Of a DNA stretch of 64,000 nt, positions 33,827 to 44,536 are shown piece by piece. Source of the DNA: Tubulanus polymorphus (Eukaryota > Nemertea > Palaeonemertea > Tubulaniformes > Tubulanidae); the NCBI RefSeq assembly GCF_964204645.1, contig NC_134028.1:16233263-16297262 (forward strand), in the 5' to 3' direction. Below the pieces are notes generated by a model. The model saw only the letters and a list, made by a program, of their open reading frames with translations. It did not search any database and was not told the DNA's origin. How positions within the stretch are numbered: position 1 is the stretch's first letter; the number at the start of each line of letters is the position of its first letter. The position numbers were made by a program, and so were the translations under genes.

Positions 33827-34263
33827 TTATTTAGCAAAAAATAATTAGTAAATTTATATGCTACAAATATAACAATAACTGTTCCACCTAAAATCCATAT
33901 TATTTCATATTTCTGGTGTTCTTTACTTGGGGTATAATAATCTGATAATTTAGGTTTGTATAGATGTAATTTTTCTTTATTGGTTACTGCGTTATATAAA
34001 CTCATTGCATCATCAACTGATTGAAAATCTCTATGTGAAATCTTCTGACCATATAATTCTTTGTTAATATAATCCATATAGTTTTGTCTTTTTTCTCTAT
34101 ATTCTTCTGCAGCTTTATTATATTTTTCTAACGCTAAGTTTGGTCTTTTTTGTTCTGTTAATGATCCATTTTTATCAATATGCTTAAATAAATATCCACC
34201 ACCAGTAAATGCTAAAGCGTTAACAATTGCTGATCCTATAATAGTTATAACTGCAGAAGCCAT
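33781..34263 (-). CDS. Two-membrane-segment protein, copy 2, with extended carboxyl end
   Basis: Homologue of 3802-4227 and 60374-60796, open from MASAVITIIGSAIVNALAFT. The stop after the second hydrophobic segment has been lost by a small deletion, so the frame runs 20 residues into the next gene's start region (160 instead of 140 residues). The start lies behind TTTTACTAAATAAATG. Confidence 0.68.
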   Translation of the reverse strand: MASAVITIIGSAIVNALAFTGGGYLFKHIDKNGSLTEQKRPNLALEKYNKAAEEYREKRQNYMDYINKELYGQKISHRDFQSVDDAMSLYNAVTNKEKLHLYKPKLSDYYTPSKEHQKYEIIWILGGTVIVIFVAYKFTNYFLLNKWMIKLIILILFLMI

Positions 34264-34287
34264 TTATTTAGTAAAATAATTACACAT

Positions 34288-34850
34288 TTATATGGTAGGA
34301 ATATATTTTTGTTTTTCCAAATAATCAATAGTTAAATTAGTTAAAGTAACTGCTAATGTTAATTTTGAAATATCATTTATATCAAATCTATCAACATTAA
34401 CACTTCCCATTTTAAATACTTTTTTTAATACCATTGAATTACCAACAGTTCCAACTGATAGTAATGCTCCATTATATAATGCAGTTATTATCCACTTATT
34501 ATCACTCATTTGTTTATCAAAAAAATTACTATCTTCAAAATATTTAGTTATCTTATTTATGATTAATTCAACATTTATTTCATTACTACTTTTATGATTA
34601 TCATATATTTTAGATAATATGTTTTTAATATCATCAATTATTCCATCTTCATTTAATTCATAATATTCTAAAGGTGTTTTAATTAAATCAATTACTTTTT
34701 CTATATTATAATTTTCTTTATTAATCATTGATGCATTGTTAAATGATTTACGTTTAATATCAGTAATTACATCATTAAGTTTAATTCTCATTTCTTTACC
34801 ATGTTTAAAATAAACCCAAAACATATACTCGGTCCAACAGTTATATTCAT
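34288..34850 (-). pseudogene. Fused pair: 120-residue helical protein and 73-residue membrane protein, copy 2
   Basis: In copy 1 these are separate genes overlapping at ATGA. Here the stop is gone and the two continue in one frame through FFDKQMSDNKWI, giving an open frame at 34288-34824. The original start at 34850 (MNITVGPSICFGF) is separated from it by a frameshift, so translation would need an internal ATG near 34824. Confidence 0.6.
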
Positions 34851-34867
34851 TTATATAGTGAAAAAAA

Positions 34868-35629
34868 TTACTCTCTACATCTTATAACTAATTCATATAT
34901 CACAGGAAAGTTATTCAAATCAATAAATATCCATTATGATTTCTAATTTCTAATCTAAAATTATTAAATTGAGGAATGCATGGTTTGAAATCACATTCTG
35001 TTAAATTATAATTTATTTGCGTTCCAAATTCTTTTACATTCTTCAATGGTAAAATGTTCAATAAACCAGAATTACAAGTTATATCTTTAGTTGCTTCGAA
35101 TGTTTTTGTAGGATCAATTAAATTGCAATAAATATAAAAATGCGTGTAAGGTATTAAGTTTGGTGTAGCAGCATCAATATTGTTAAAAGATCTATCTGAA
35201 AGAATTCCTAACGGTTTAGCTATAGGTTTTTTTTACCATAAATGTATGTGTTTTACTATTAGACAACCTTATCTTTATTCTATCAGAACTATCACTTTTT
35301 AAAAATCTAATACTAAACCCGGAATTACTACCTAATTTGTGCCAGGCTTTTCTATTAATTTCTTGTGCCAATGTATCTAAATCATATAACCCCGGTTTTA
35401 AATATATATAAGACCATTCATTTTTACCTTTATCAGAAATTAAAAAGGCTCTATGTTCAATAGTTCTATTCGATATATTGTAAAATGAGTTACATAAACT
35501 TATATTTACTAATTTTAAATCTACACAATTCTTAAATTCTCTATCTAATTGTACTAGTAAATTATGTGATTTATAATTTGTAAGTCTTCTAGAATCAACA
35601 AATATTCTATATTCTTTTAATTCTACCAT
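34868..35629 (-). pseudogene. Penton-like minor capsid protein, copy 2
   Basis: Opens MVELKEYRIFVDSRRLTNYK and is open to 35216, including KPGLYDLDTLAQEIN. A T-run near 35222 shifts the frame, and the rest, with the YCNLIDPTKTFE-type and CIPQFNNF-type segments, is scattered over frames down to the stop at 34868-34870. Follows the OB-like gene by a short AT-rich spacer. Confidence 0.65.
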
Positions 35630-35646
35630 TTATTTTACATATTTTC

Positions 35647-35994
35647 CTATTCGAAATCTATTTCATGGTGCCCTTTTTCATTCTTACCTTTGAAATAGAA
35701 ATCTCCAGAACATAATTCTTCTAAATCTTCGCTTGATAATCTATGAAATCTATCCGGTAAATATGTTCTGAATTTATGTGTATTTCCTTTTAATCCTTCA
35801 TATTCTAAGTGAATAACTAATTTATCTCCATATTTGTTAGTAACTGTATCAATATTTGTAATTAGATATTTCTTATGGATTGTTAATTCGTTTAACTTCT
35901 TAAACTTATAATCTACTGATTTGACATTTGAAGTATTTTCTATTCTATCTAGAAATAATTTGTTGTTCTCACTGTGTGCTTGTTTACTCTCCAT
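35647..35994 (-). CDS. Small putative nucleic-acid-binding protein (OB-like), copy 2a
   Basis: Intact, 115 residues. Lys-rich helix, then KKYLITNIDTVTNKYGDKLV, FRTYLPDRFHRLSSED and a GHHEIDFE end: alternating beta-type segments with a conserved Tyr-Gly turn. The pattern recurs at 11940-12271 and 39717-40070. Located between polymerase B and penton, on the same strand as the polymerase, which fits a replication accessory such as a single-strand-binding protein. No family name can be assigned by eye. Confidence 0.62.
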   Translation of the reverse strand: MESKQAHSENNKLFLDRIENTSNVKSVDYKFKKLNELTIHKKYLITNIDTVTNKYGDKLVIHLEYEGLKGNTHKFRTYLPDRFHRLSSEDLEELCSGDFYFKGKNEKGHHEIDFE

Positions 35995-36195
35995 TTATAA
36001 TACATTTTTTAATTAAAATTTGATTAACACGTTAGAATTCTGTTCATTATTTCCTTCTCTTTTGTTTCTTCTCTTTTAAATTTTAAGTATTCATCTAAAT
36101 TACAACCATAAGCAACTGTATGAATTCCATCATCTAAAATATATCTTTTATCATCAAATGGGTTTAGACTTATCTTTTCTATCTCTTCTAAATTT

Positions 36196-36828
36196 GGTCC
36201 CAGGAAAACCAAGTAAGGCGTGGTACTACTGTACATCAGCTGTCGACTTATTTTTCTCTGGTTGAATCAAGTTATTACTGAAATAGCGTTCGTTTTATTT
36301 TATTTTCTAAAATTGTGTCGTTTAGCTATCCCTGCTGCAAATTTCACAGTTGAAGTTCACTGGTGGCAGCTGATTGCATGAAATATAATCACTGCTGCTA
36401 CAAGAAGTCTTTTCTCGGTATCTGCATGTCGATCTTAGCAAATCAACTTGAAATCTCCTAATCATATTTTATATACATTGAAATGTTCAAATACGATTTT
36501 TTCGTCTTGTAGAAGTAAACCACATTCTTGGAATATTGAGCATAGTGTTTGAAGTTGGCTTGTGCGGTTGTGATTGGGTTTTGATACATACTGTTTATGC
36601 ATGTCTCTATAACCAAAAATTAGGTAGAGACAAAAGCAAAGGTTCAGGACTCGGCAGCGGTCCCGGCCCGGAAAAAATTCAAAACGTGTATTGGCGGTTC
36701 CTAGCACGATTTCAGCGTTTTTCGGGAATTCCCTGAAATTTCAGCGTTTTTCGGAAATTCCCTGAAATTTCAGCGTTTTCTTTTCGGCATTTCAGCGTTT
36801 CAGCTTTTTCAGCGAAGTTCAGGTACCG
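36196..36828. other. Foreign segment replacing the polymerase palm, copy 2
   Basis: Similarity to polymerase ends near 36195 and restarts near 36828. The segment is of host-like composition and holds a short repeat of TTTCAGCGTTTTTCGG and AAATTCCCTGAAATTTCAGC (36711-36790). No gene recognised. Confidence 0.6.
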
Positions 36829-37220
36829 ATAATTCTCAGATGTTTTAGCTAACATTTTAAATCTTTTGATCTATTTGAATTTAATCTTTCTATTTCATTA
36901 TTGATTTCTTCAATTTTATGACATAACTGCTTGATAAATAAATGAGCATCATACCCTGATAAATTGTGAAACATAACTGGAACAAAATTTTTTTTTAGCT
37001 TGCAAGTTACAATTCTCATGCGCTGCACCTCTAAATTTACCATTCAAATGATCATGGTCTCTAACTTTTTTATCTTTAAGATTCAATAGTTTTTCACTAT
37101 AATAACATTTATCTGATAAATCAAATTCTTCTTTATCTTTTTCTGCCATTATAATTTCTATATTTCTATTCAACTTTTCATTAAATTTTATTTCATACTC
37201 AATTAACAAGTCACAAAAAT

Positions 37221-37474
37221 GATTGTGTTGGTGAACGACTGTAATGGTACTGTGATCCTCTGGTTATTGGTAAGAGACAACGTAACAAGACCTGGTTCCT
37301 GTATACTGACTGCCTGGGAACATTTATTCGGAGCTTATATACAACAATTATGAAAGAGAGGATTATTTTGACATTTGAATGGTTTTGAGTTTGAACAGTT
37401 TTGGTTGATTTGGTACATGTAATATAATAGTATAGTACTGTAATATAAGCGTATATACAATTCCCGACAGATTG
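37221..37474. mobile_element. Solo LTR with 5-bp target duplication in polymerase B
   Basis: A 244-bp insert (37226-37469) starts TGTTGGTGAACG and ends ATTCCCGACA, so it has TG...CA ends. GATTG flanks it on both sides (37221-37225, 37470-37474), and copy 3 has the uninterrupted sequence with a single GATTG. These are the signs of an LTR retrotransposon reduced to one LTR. Superfamily unknown. Confidence 0.85.
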
Positions 37475-37822
37475 ATAACATTTTCATTTCTATAATGATA
37501 ATATTCACTTTTAATTAGTTCTGGATAATCAGATCTTATATATAATCCAAAAGCTGCAGCACTCTGATTAATCTTTTTGATAGTATTTGTTATTAGAGGA
37601 TCTGAATAATCAATTACATCATTTTCATTAGAATTTAATTTCTTTCTTTTATGACATATTTCTTTTCTATCTTGATCAGTTAATTCCTTATTTAGTGATT
37701 CAAAATCTCCATTACAAATGGTACTTTATTCTTGTAATCATATTGAAATATATGAATTCTAATATCTTATCTTTTTCATTTGGTAAAATCATTTTACAAT
37801 AATCATGATTTTCACATAATTG

Positions 37823-38685
37823 AAAGGCTGAATCCAAGAACATGTCCATCGCACTTTTGAGCCCAAACGTCTACTTTTCCTTAGAGAACTGAGAACAATA
37901 AGCAATTAACGATATCGGCTACAATTGAAAAGTGACCATTTTGAAACATCTGGTTTCGATAGCGCACACTAGCAGTAGAGGTGACTGTAAAACCACCCGC
38001 CTGTTAACAGTGACTTTGTGATAGTAACTCCTACCATAGCAGCTACTCTCAAAACACATCGTTTCTTAAAGTCAACTATTGAAAAGTGACCATTTTGAGA
38101 TCGCTTGCCAGATTCCCTGTTATAAATACACTGTAGCAACATATGCTTCAGATTTGCAGTGATACGTGATAATATAAACATACGGAAAACTCTAATCACG
38201 CTATAGTTTGGGGTATAGTTCTATTTAGAGTGACTCAGTTAAGTTCTGAAGATATTGTAGATACTCTTTGAATGTGAAATGTAATGAGCGATTCCCAACA
38301 AACCAATAAAAGTCGAGATTGGAGTTAAATTTGTTTACAAATTGTCACTAGTTTTGTAGTTTTAAGATAAATCAAAATTTCCTTCTTTTCATTGCGATAT
38401 AATTGAATAAAGAATTCAATTTGAACAAATGCAGCTATTTTCAAGCATAGGTCTGCATTTATTTTTGATTTAAATTCTTAGATTAAAAGCGCAATCATAA
38501 ATTTAGGCTAACCTCTCATTATTGAAATGGTGGTTTATTTTCAACGGGGGCCTGGATGTCTTTGCATCTTAAATTAAGATGTGCATTTCGGAGTGTTCGA
38601 ATTTCCCTGAATTCTAATTTCGCGAAATCATTGATTTTTTTAAACAAAATATGCTATAAAATGTACTTGTTAAAGTTGTACTATT
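37823..38685. other. Foreign segment replacing part of polymerase amino region, copy 2
   Basis: Replaces the stretch that in copy 3 lies at about 63410-63755. Contains two copies of CAATTGAAAAGTGACCATTT (near 37921, and a variant near 38075) and no recognisable gene. Confidence 0.55.
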
Positions 38686-39339
38686 AAATGGTTTATAATG
38701 TGTTAATCTATAAGTATGTTGATTATAATCTTCAACTGGATGAAAACAACTTATAATTGCCCATAGAAAACATTTATCATCTTCATTTTGTACATTTATA
38801 ACAGCATTAGTTTTAAATGGTAATTTGATATAACTTGATCCATTTATATTATCATCTTTATAATATGATAAATTATTTTCATCAATTGGTTTCGATTTAG
38901 TTAATTTATTATATCGTACACATGTAAAGTCATAAATATTATTTCATCAAATATTAAACCAGACCCTTCAAAGTATTTTTCTCTTCTATTTTATTTTTTA
39001 CTTCATTATAACATTTATTTAATTTATCATCTATATGTTGTTTGGATATAATATGTTGTGAATAAGAATTTATATTATATATTGGTTTATCTTCAGATTT
39101 TAATAATCTTACTTTAACTGATATACTAATTTTAGGATATTCTACGTCTGTAATTATTCTTATAATATTTTTCATATTTTCTAAATGTTTTTTATTTTCT
39201 TCTAGTGTCTTGCCTTTGTAAAATTTAAATTCAATAGCAGCTGGTCCAATATCACTTTTGAATGCTTCGATTATTTCAATATCTTTTTTATTATCTAATG
39301 AATTAATATAATTTCTTACATCTTCCATGTATGGTCTTT

Positions 39340-39673
39340 TATTGTTTAATTTTTTCTTTATTCTTTATGATCTGTTTCTTATCATTATCTTTATCAAAAT
39401 AATCTTCACCTAAAATATCATTATTTATATTTCTAATATGATTTTTAGATTTTAAATGTTCTTTATAATATCTTTTGTTACTGAATGATTGATTACATGT
39501 ATCACATTAATATATTTCTTTTTCATTCTTTAATTCATCTAATTTAGTTTCTAATATATCATCTTCATATTCTAATTTCAATTTATTTTCTAAGTGAGAT
39601 TTATTATGTCTTGCTTTTTAAGATTTATCTATATTGATTTTATATGTTGGACAGTTGTACTATTTGCTTCCAT
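39340..39673 (-). pseudogene. Small C2H2 zinc-finger protein upstream of polymerase, copy 2
   Basis: ATG at 39671-39673. Frame disrupted by stops, but a finger CDTCNQSFSNKRYYKEHLKS with a distal His is clear, followed by a Lys/Asp-rich tail. Lies just upstream of polymerase B on the same strand. Confidence 0.5.
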
Positions 39674-39716
39674 TTTAATAACAAATTTTTTATTAAAATT
39701 TATATAAGATTTTGTA

Positions 39717-40070
39717 TTATTCGAAATCTATTTCATGGTGCCCATTTTCATTCTTACCTTTCTATATGAAATAGAAATCACCTGAATATAATTCTTCTAG
39801 CTCTTCACTTGATAATCTATGAAATCTATCTGGTAGATATGTTCTGAATTTATATTCATTTCCTTTTAATCCTTCATATTCTAAGTGAATTACTAATTAA
39901 CTACCATATCTATTAGTAACTGTTTCAATATTAGTAATTAAATATTTCTTATGCAATGTTAGTTCGTTTAACTTCTTAAATTTATAATACACAGATTTGA
40001 TATTTGTAGTATCTTTAATTCTATTTAATAATGATTTGTTTTTCTCACTGTGTACTTGTTTACTTTCCAT
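39717..40070 (-). pseudogene. Small putative nucleic-acid-binding protein (OB-like), copy 2b
   Basis: Second copy of the 35647-35994 gene, about 85% similar by eye. It has a stop in the KYG region and a small insertion near 39770 before the GHHEIDFE end. Start at 40070 behind a T-tract. It lies at the outer end of the element, as 11940-12271 does in copy 1. Confidence 0.6.
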
Positions 40071-40150
40071 TTTAATAACATATTTTTTATCAAAATTGAT
40101 TTTAGAAGTTATTCATTTATATATGTTATTCATTTATATGAATATTATTA

Positions 40151-40298
40151 GAGTAATTGTATATATCTTGGTTCAGGTCAAAGGTTGAGTCGAGTGAGTA
40201 GAAAATGAAAAATAAATTTGAGCGTGCGAGAATTTATTTTTCATTTTCTACTCACTCGACTCAACCTTTGACCTGAACCAAGATATATACAATTACTC
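40151..40298. repeat. Perfect 68-bp palindrome at right end of copy 2
   Basis: Left arm 40151-40218 and right arm 40231-40298 are reverse complements over 68 bp, with a 12-bp spacer (TGAGCGTGCGAG). Marks the change from element to host-like sequence. Confidence 0.92.
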
Positions 40299-41606
40299 AC
40301 ACTGAAAAATAAGTTAATCATAACGATAAAAATGAACCATCAGTAAATTTCATTAATTAGTGTATTTAACTCGTTTTTTAACCGAATTTGGTGATTGGAT
40401 GATTTGGTGATTCATTGATTCGGTAACACGCGGGTTCTTAGAAACTATTCGGTGATCCTCAAACTTACACTCGTTTTAATTACAGTGGGGGCTTTTTCCG
40501 ATTTTCCAGATGGACTAACGGACCATGGAAAAAACAGAGTAGCTTAGGTACAAGCTCTATTAAATGAATGGATTGATGGATGAATGAACTTATTTTACAT
40601 TTTAAATTACACTAAAATAGAAAAAATGACAGGTCTTCGTGTGAGTTGTTTTACAATATTAACTAAATACAGATAAGTTCTCTGAAACCGGGCCCATATG
40701 TCTTTCAGACTTGTCAGGTCAAATCCAGCTTCTCCCGCATCGATGACTTAATTTTGATTAGAATGAGTTTTCTTACTCAACAGTTTGAGGCGACGGAACT
40801 ATTTCCTCGAGATGCCTCCATCCAGTGAGAACGGATGAACTACAAGACTAAATTGTTCACTGTAGTGAATATGAGTTTAAAATTTATTTCATACGTCAGA
40901 TACAATACAGTTTCCATGTATCATTTATGCAATAACATTAACTCTAAATACAACAAATAATTTATGAATAGTATACACGGTTTGTACACAATTCCACAGT
41001 GCGTGGGACTGCACTGCCACGGCTGGTCAAGAAAGATCTTGAAACAGAGTCTAATTTGATCGAAGAAAGCATAATATACATGATCAATTCAGAGGCGATT
41101 CATACCTGTACTTGTATACCCCTCCTTTCTATGTCGGAAAGTAGACCATGGTTACAGCAGATTAAATAGAAAACGGTCTATTCGTCAGAATTTGGATATC
41201 ATCTTGACGATAGTCTTACGCCAGTCATATAAATCATATCTGGCGAGCAGCTAATCTATCTGCGCTCTTAGTGCAATTCGACAATTGCACAAAACTCGAC
41301 AAGGCAGCAGCTTCCTTGTTGGTTACCTCCAGGCCTTACCATGATAACTGCCTAAATTCGATGTTCAGTTCGATGTTTGAAGAGGAATTCGAAGACGTAC
41401 TCTTTCCGGAATACTGCTATTAATCACCTCTGTACATTTCAACTTAATATTTATTCTCCACATGTTCTAAATTACTATCTTATCCGATCATCTGTATTTA
41501 TAATGATGTTTAGAGCACTGATTTAACCCTCAACGCATTCTGAAATACTATTTCATACATCGATATATCAAAAAAACTCTGGACGAAGCATAGGTAGGTA
41601 GATAGT
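40299..41606. other. Host-like sequence, no gene recognised
   Basis: Balanced composition, no coding region or RNA gene recognised. Confidence 0.45.
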
Positions 41607-44536
41607 CATTGTCATATCGTGGAATCACGGATTTGCGGAATTTTCCAGAAACACGGAATTTCTTTTTTTCAGTATTAATAGTAACCGGGTTTGTCCACGG
41701 GCACCGGGCACACCGGGTGCATGTTTTCATTACCGGTACCCGATAAGCCTGTGTGATAATCTATTTCTATCGCCACCCAACAAATTAACGATACTTTCCA
41801 GCGAGAAAATGGAGAACCAACGTCGGGAATTAATCTATTAACGTTGACTTCTGACCCCACAGTGACTTGTGTATCGGGCTTGTAACCAAGACGGTGCATC
41901 GGGTGAGACCGCATCTAAGAGTACTGCGTTTGTCACCACTAATAAGCCTTTAAATAGTTTAATTAATGCCGATGTAAAAACGATGGTTTTTTGGACTGCA
42001 CTGTCTGACTGGTCGTAGCATGCCCAAACTGAAGATTACAATTAAGTGATCGATGTCAGACGAAAATAAATAATTGCTTTGGATTTTTATGCGTGTCGTG
42101 CATCTTAATTGCGAATGCGCTGTATATAGAAAAACAAATTAAAGTTGAATGGATACTAAAGATTACTAGAGGACCAAAGGTCCTGCGCTCTCCAGGCACA
42201 GTTTTTAAAAATAATATCAATGAAAACATATACACGTTGTTCATTCTACTACTCTTTTAATTATGCAGATCTGTTCGCTTTAACAACTGCCCTGGATCCA
42301 GTTCCACAGTTGTGAGTTAGAATTAACTGAGTTAAAATCAGTTCATTTTCAATGTTTTAACTCGGAGTCAAATCTTAACTCGGAACTGGGTATACGGCAC
42401 TACGGTGAGACTGGGCGCCTTAGACAGTGGTAGTGGTAGGAGGCCAGGAACAAATACGTCAGATCGATTATGGCCTGTTATAGTACAAAAAGATTGACTG
42501 AGCAATGTGTATCACTTTCAAGGACGTTTTGATAATAATTGGACGGATAATAACTTAAAATGGAAATATATGATCAAGTTTTTTTCATTCAAAAAAACTT
42601 ATTTCACTGCATGATAAACGAGCGTATTCATAACACGTGCGACAATATGAGCCTTAGCCGAATGTTGCTACGCAATACGTCTGCGGTAAATGAATAAACG
42701 CACGCCACACTGCCATACAACTCGGCGATAATTTCGGTCTAACTGTAAAAATTAAAGGCTTTCAAGGACATTGTCTGCCAACCTTTCGAATATAAACACT
42801 CCCAGTGACTTTCCCAGCACAAAACAAGGAATTCTTCAAGACCGCTACGGTAACGACGCTTGGTGCAACGTGCCCGTTCACACCAAGTGATTGTTTTCAA
42901 TTCACCTTGTAAAATAAATCTATCCGAACGAATTATCGATAAAATATTATGTAAAAATCTTCTTGATATTATTGTGATCAACTTCTATCACCATTCAACC
43001 CAATATAATGTGAAATAATCTTGAACACAAAGTTTCCAGATCTATTTTTGCAGCGTATTTAACTCCATTAATCGGATCTTTCGACAATTCAATGACTGTT
43101 AAAATGGCGTGCTTTGGTTCGCGGTAAACAAACACGACACGAAGCCGACACGCTCGTAATAGATCCCTCGTTCCTCGAGAGCTAATGAAATGGTTTCTTT
43201 TTTGAATACGGTTATTTGTGTAGAGAACGCTTTTACAAAGTTGCTTCTCCGTGTTGACTCCTTGAGGCTAAACAACGTATAATCGGTACTAGATGGCGGT
43301 TTCTATCAAGAGAATTTCTAGGGAACTGGTGTTTAGTCATAGCACATTTTACGTGTGCAGCCATCTGGAACTTCGGTTCAACCTGTGCCGACTCCCCGGA
43401 CTGATAACATTTGGTTCTACTTAGTTCGCAAAAGTCGATTAACTTCATTAAACGATGTTCGCCCTGGAGCCGATCTCTTTTTCCGACTAGATTGTGAATG
43501 CTGCTGGTAACTGGCAGCCAGTGAACGGTATCATGAAACAATGGCAGACAATGTCCGTGCAAGTGGGATTCGAAGCTAACTCAGTGCATCGATTGGTCTA
43601 GTACCTTGTCCGACACTGGGTATCCCCGTGGCAAATTTTTTTCACACCAGGTCCACCATTTTGTTTGAACATTTGACAGGCTATTACGTGATCTAAACAT
43701 GTAAAAAAATAACTTATTCAAGTACGCAGCAGCCGGTTCCGACAACCATATGGCCAAAAATGTGCTTCTGTGCCACCAGACTTCAGCACAATCTATACAA
43801 TTTATTACAATTGCTAAACAATCAAGCCCAATCCCAGGCTTTTCACACAGTCAAAGAAGGAACCGGGTATTTAAAAAAAGATGATGCGAAATGAGATAGC
43901 ATGAATAATTAGATTGACAGGGTTAGCCTATTGACATGTGAAGAGAAAAAATGATTATATCGAAATCTTACACCAAAATACATACAGAGACTCAATTATA
44001 TTTTGATAATACAACAATTATGAAGAGCAAGATTCAAATGATTAATGCATTATATAATATAGGCTTACAGCAGTTTAGTCGGTAAAACTAACAGATACAG
44101 ATTTGTCACTAAAGTTTGGGACTTAAAAAAAATACAACCGCACGTGATTCGAACAGCACCGACATAACAGAGCAACGCACCTGAGCCAAAGCCGAACTGC
44201 CTCATCCATACGTGTTACACTATCTATAGGCTTATCATAACTCAATCCCCGATCCTTTACCCTACCCTTCTGGACCTTCTACAAATACCCTTACCATCTG
44301 GACCCAATAGGGCCTAACCCACGACTCTGCATATCTGCGGTCGGAGAGGGCGCCATTTTGTTTTCGTTTCATCATTCATGGACATGTAAACCGGGATTAG
44401 GTAACGCATGCGCAACAAAAACTAACGTGGTGTGAAAAGAAATTCGCATTCCGGGGGGAAAACCGGTTTATGATGATAGTGAAGTTGAAGAAACTCAGTG
44501 TTTTGGAACATTCTGCGTATCCCGGATATGACAACA
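41607..44536. mobile_element. Degenerate relative of the inverted-repeat (Mutator-like) element
   Basis: The segment from 41607 (CATTGTCATATCGTGGAATC) matches the end of the 17852-18984 element, and 44450-44536 ends in GGATATGACAACA, its inverse. A subterminal block at 43500-43640 matches 17940-18075 in reverse, including GTATCCCCGTGG. The interior contains the small repeat at 42294-42397. It may be one expanded, rearranged copy or several fragments; no target duplication was found. Confidence 0.5.
42294..42397. repeat. Small dispersed repeat, copy b
   Basis: Matches 18543-18652 over about 105 bp, same orientation, inside a related host element. Confidence 0.7.

Larger units (their letters stand above)
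36024..39328 (-). pseudogene. DNA polymerase B, copy 2, in four pieces
   Basis: The amino end starts at 39328 (MEDVRNYINSLDNKKDIEII), the only natural start of this gene in the window. Pieces: 38686-39328 (amino domain), 37470-37822 and 36829-37225 (exonuclease region, with FHNLSGYDAHLFIKQL as an Exo II-like motif), and 36024-36195 (carboxyl SLNPFDDKR end). Between them lie a solo LTR (37226-37469) and two replacement segments (36196-36828, 37823-38685). The palm domain with motifs A-C is entirely missing. Confidence 0.78.
20735..40300. mobile_element. Virus-like integrated element, copy 2 (decayed, with nested insertions)
   Basis: Left boundary uncertain: repeats begin near 20735 and a terminal-repeat segment lies at 20921-20966. 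The right boundary is taken at the palindrome 40151-40298. Plus-strand genes (HNH nuclease, 200-residue protein, basic membrane protein, integrase, ATPase stub) converge at about 25400-25690 on minus-strand genes (zinc-finger protein, capsid, coiled-coil protein, large conserved protein, small membrane proteins, penton, OB-like protein, polymerase B, zinc-finger, second OB-like protein). The order matches copy 3. Host-type insertions lie at 30805-33258, 36196-36828, 37226-37469 and 37823-38685. Confidence 0.82.

Noticed and set aside
44140-44210. Minus-strand tRNA-like stretch with TGGCTCAGGTG and GTTCGAATC
   Set aside because: A- and B-box words are present, but I could not form a convincing acceptor stem or anticodon arm; it could be a SINE remnant, not a tRNA gene.
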